From Opitutia bacterium (GTDB taxonomy: Bacteria > Verrucomicrobiota > Verrucomicrobiia > Opitutales > Opitutaceae): a stretch of 64,000 bases of DNA. The position numbers were made by a program, and so were the translations under genes. Below are positions 62,127-64,000 of this stretch, in pieces. The DNA lies in the NCBI GenBank assembly GCA_016217545.1, contig JACRHT010000017.1:992001-1056000 (forward strand). Reading direction: 5' to 3'. The notes below the pieces were generated by a model that saw only the letters and a program-made list of their open reading frames with translations, searched no databases and was not told where the DNA came from. How positions within the stretch are numbered: position 1 is the first letter of the stretch; every line of letters starts with the position of its first letter.

Positions 62127-63005
62127 CTATTTTTCACGCGTCAAAAGCATTGATCCATCGGGCTGTGGCCGAGCATGAATTCCGTAGGAGGAATGCAGAA
62201 TTTTCAGGAGCGCCGATACGTTGGTCGCACGTATGCTTCCACTTAGTTTTAATTCCAGAATTGTGGGATCCTCGACCAGGAGGCGAAGCCGGGAGTATTT
62301 CTCGATAACAGGCAAAACGCGCGCCAGCGCGGTTCGATCAAGCTCGATGAGCGGAACCCGCCAGACAGCCTCAAGGTTTTGTTCAGCCGGCGAAACATTT
62401 CTTACCTCTCCCAACACCACCGATTCGGCGGAGTGTGTGATCGTGATGCTCTGCCCCTTCTCCAAGGAAACTGGCTCGATCGGGCTCGTTCCTTTTGCTG
62501 TCACCGAAACCCTGCCTTCGGTCACAAGAACCCTGGTGCGCCCCCCGGCCTCCACCACAAAAGCGGTTCCAACCGCGCGAACCTCCACGCCGTTGGCGAT
62601 GACGATGAACGGCCGGCTCGGATTCCTGGCGACGGAGAAATGCGCCTTCCCTCCTTTCAGCAGCACGCGTCGAGTTTCAGTCGTAAAATCGACCTCCACT
62701 TCCGCGGTTTCGTCCAGTTCCACCAAACTGCCATCGTCCATCAACTGCTCCTGGGCCATTATCTTGATTGTGGGAACCGTGGACACCGGTTCAGGAGGGC
62801 GATGGATCCATAACACTGCCACGAAGCATAAGGCCGCCATGATTAAAAAAGACGCCGTCCGAATTCTTCGTCTGCTCAGACCGGACCGCATGGCGCGCTC
62901 AACTTCGAGCTGCGCTCCCGCAATCTCAGGCCAATCAAGCGGGTGAAGCTTGGCGTTCTTTCCGCCCCGCTCTTCGCTCGAAGACACTGGGCGGCCGTCA
63001 TTCAT
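62127..63005 (-). CDS. FecR-type anti-sigma / signal transducer
   Basis: 292 aa. A ~45-residue cytoplasmic part, one membrane helix (ASFLIMAALCFVAVLWI) and a periplasmic FecR domain (LVELDETAEVEVDFTTETRR, ARNPSRPFIVIANGVEVRAV, GTAFVVEAG) with a C-terminal part (LKLSGSIRATNVSALLKILH) that resembles an STN-like fold. It would hold the sigma factor inactive until the receptor is occupied. It starts 3 bp after the sigma factor stop, so the two are one operon. Confidence 0.92.
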   Translation of the reverse strand: MNDGRPVSSSEERGGKNAKLHPLDWPEIAGAQLEVERAMRSGLSRRRIRTASFLIMAALCFVAVLWIHRPPEPVSTVPTIKIMAQEQLMDDGSLVELDETAEVEVDFTTETRRVLLKGGKAHFSVARNPSRPFIVIANGVEVRAVGTAFVVEAGGRTRVLVTEGRVSVTAKGTSPIEPVSLEKGQSITITHSAESVVLGEVRNVSPAEQNLEAVWRVPLIELDRTALARVLPVIEKYSRLRLLVEDPTILELKLSGSIRATNVSALLKILHSSYGIHARPQPDGSMLLTREK

Positions 63006-63008
63006 AGG

Positions 63009-63527
63009 TCAGAAAAACTCGATGCCTTTTCGACGCAAATACTGCTCGCAGCGCCTGATCCCGTGGCCAATTTGATTGGCCACCGTTTTTTCCGAAAGAC
63101 CGAGTTGTGCCGCTACTGCTCGTTGGGAGTATCCTTTGATTTTATGAAGAAAAACAATTTCGCGGCATTTTCCTGGCAGGGCCGCAAGCGCTTCACCCAA
63201 TAGGTGGGACTTTTCCTCACGCGTCAACAATTCAGCGGTGGTGGTCCGTTCCTCGAGCGCCGATACTGTAGCCAGATCATCGACCGGATCGATCGGGGAT
63301 ATGCGATCGCGCCGCACGATATCGATGGCGTAATTACGCGCCACACGGAACAAGTAGGCCCGGGCCGATGGGATCGGCCTCGTCGTGCGGGCGCGGAGCA
63401 GCCGGAAGTAAGACTCTTGAACAACATCATCCACGTCTCGCACCGAGGGAAACGATCCACGCAAATAGGTGCGCAGAGTTCGCTCGTGAGGCTGGACCTC
63501 GCTGACGAACCACTGAGCCTCACTCAT
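63009..63527 (-). CDS. ECF RNA polymerase sigma factor (FecI-like)
   Basis: 172 aa. Region 2: RDVDDVVQESYFRLLRA and ARAYLFRVARNYAIDIVRRD. Region 4: LPGKCREIVFLHKIKGYSQR and AVAAQLGLSEKTVANQI. Start ATG 63525-63527 is supported by GGGGAGG seven bases upstream. Followed by fecR and the STN receptor, the standard order of a cell-surface signalling operon. Its regulon probably includes the receptor and lyases. Confidence 0.94.
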   Translation of the reverse strand: MSEAQWFVSEVQPHERTLRTYLRGSFPSVRDVDDVVQESYFRLLRARTTRPIPSARAYLFRVARNYAIDIVRRDRISPIDPVDDLATVSALEERTTTAELLTREEKSHLLGEALAALPGKCREIVFLHKIKGYSQRAVAAQLGLSEKTVANQIGHGIRRCEQYLRRKGIEFF

Positions 63528-63621
63528 GACACGGCCTCCCCGTGCGAAAGCGTGTTTGGAGAGAGAAGGAAACTGCAAGCGTTGGCGTGGATCATGAGGT
63601 GGGGTTGATTGGTTGGAGCAA

Positions 63622-64000
63622 TTAGCTTTGTTCGTGCCACCAACGGCGGAGCCAGTGGGCGGCAAATTTCGGCTGACGGTCACGGGTAAAGACGCCCTTG
63701 CGATTTCCCAGCGCGCGAGGGAAGTTCTGGGCCGTCGCGAAATCCGCAAAGTTCCAGATGTGCTCGCCAACGAGGTAGGGCAATGAGCGGCCTCGTTTGA
63801 GCAAACGCTCGATCAATTCAGCCTGATATTCCTCGGACCATTGCCGCGCCGGCAAACTGTGAAACCCCGCAATGGCATCGGCTCCGGTTTCCGTGATCAT
63901 TATCGGGCCCGGAAACACTGCGTGAACCTCGTCCATGATGCGGACAAACTCGCGTTCCGCGACGTCCAGTTGCCCCGGATACTCATACCAACCGGGATAA
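63622..64000 (-). CDS. Glycoside hydrolase family 2 enzyme, probably beta-glucuronidase (5' end outside window)
   Basis: The last ~125 codons of a gene that enters from the right edge. YPGWYEYPGQLDVAEREF, then PIMITETGADAIAGFH with the nucleophile Glu in ITETGADA, and GEHIWNFADFATAQNFPRAL, GNRKGVFTRDRQPK are the closing part of GH2 beta-glucuronidases. Predicted to release glucuronate or galacturonate from oligosaccharides. The catalytic acid/base and N-terminal domains lie outside the window. Separated from the sigma factor by 94 bp on the same strand. Confidence 0.88.
   Translation of the reverse strand, partial: YPGWYEYPGQLDVAEREFVRIMDEVHAVFPGPIMITETGADAIAGFHSLPARQWSEEYQAELIERLLKRGRSLPYLVGEHIWNFADFATAQNFPRALGNRKGVFTRDRQPKFAAHWLRRWWHEQS

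Noticed and set aside
63528-63621. Extension of the sigma factor to an upstream start near 63770
   Set aside because: The added residues would overlap the GH2 gene and have no sigma-factor similarity, while ATG 63527 has a strong Shine-Dalgarno sequence.

Overview
The window is 64 kb of high-GC DNA from a Gram-negative, free-living heterotroph. It carries lpxA (lipid A synthesis), three TonB-dependent receptors, a large complex I operon and a FecI/FecR-regulated polysaccharide-use locus. Secreted pectate-lyase-like proteins with FN3, Ig and MBG-type modules, a receptor with an ELSPFVV-type motif, and many short palindromic interspersed repeats in gene gaps all fit the Verrucomicrobiota, most likely Opitutaceae. 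That assignment is inferred from gene content; no 16S rRNA gene is present.

Layout. (1) 1-3,996: the start of an A-type Fe-S carrier gene, a collapsed TIR-domain remnant, and a DUF4062/NB-ARC STAND ATPase whose frame breaks at a run of nine A. This looks like a conflict or anti-phage locus. (2) 4,099-7,795: pdxA, lpxA, a conserved protein of unknown function and aroB, all leftward, with palindromic repeats that supply start and stop codons. (3) 7,817-17,349: an iron/siderophore island. It has two TonB receptors, each followed by a PepSY membrane protein, plus a 38-residue membrane peptide, an alpha/beta hydrolase, a Fes/IroE-like esterase and a small flavodoxin. A Fur-box-like palindrome lies before the first receptor. 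(4) 17,466-33,495: housekeeping genes. These are a POT peptide transporter, DUF4864 protein, ftsY, nusB, ribH, a RibBA-like protein with a degenerate second half, a Na/Pi transporter, a secreted ADP-ribosylglycohydrolase-like protein, rarA, comEC, an EEP phosphatase, a tandem ThyX-like protein and a class A beta-lactamase-like serine hydrolase. (5) 33,586-48,012: a leftward nuo operon, B-C-D-E-(102 aa membrane protein)-(GGCT-like)-F-G-H-I-J-K-L-M-N. nuoA is not present. (6) 48,370-64,000: a lower-GC accessory region. It has a helical-repeat membrane-anchored protein, two paralogous secreted PL1-type pectate lyases (724 and 1,719 aa), a GPH-type sugar/uronide symporter, an STN-TonB receptor, FecR, an ECF sigma factor and the 3' end of a GH2 beta-glucuronidase.

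How the genes work together. In region 6 a surface signal would pass from the STN receptor through FecR to the sigma factor and switch on receptor and lyases. Lyases would cut pectic or uronic polysaccharide, the receptor and GPH symporter would import products, and the GH2 enzyme would trim uronides. In region 3 ferric siderophores would enter by the TonB receptors and be released by the esterase and by reduction (PepSY proteins, flavodoxin).

The most unusual points are the frameshifted STAND ATPase next to a TIR remnant, palindromic repeats that overlap start codons, stop codons and even the nuoG reading frame, the tandem ThyX-like protein, the RibA half without its zinc cysteines, a roughly 200-residue module present three times in the two lyases, and a C-terminal 'LNG' repeat domain in the giant lyase.
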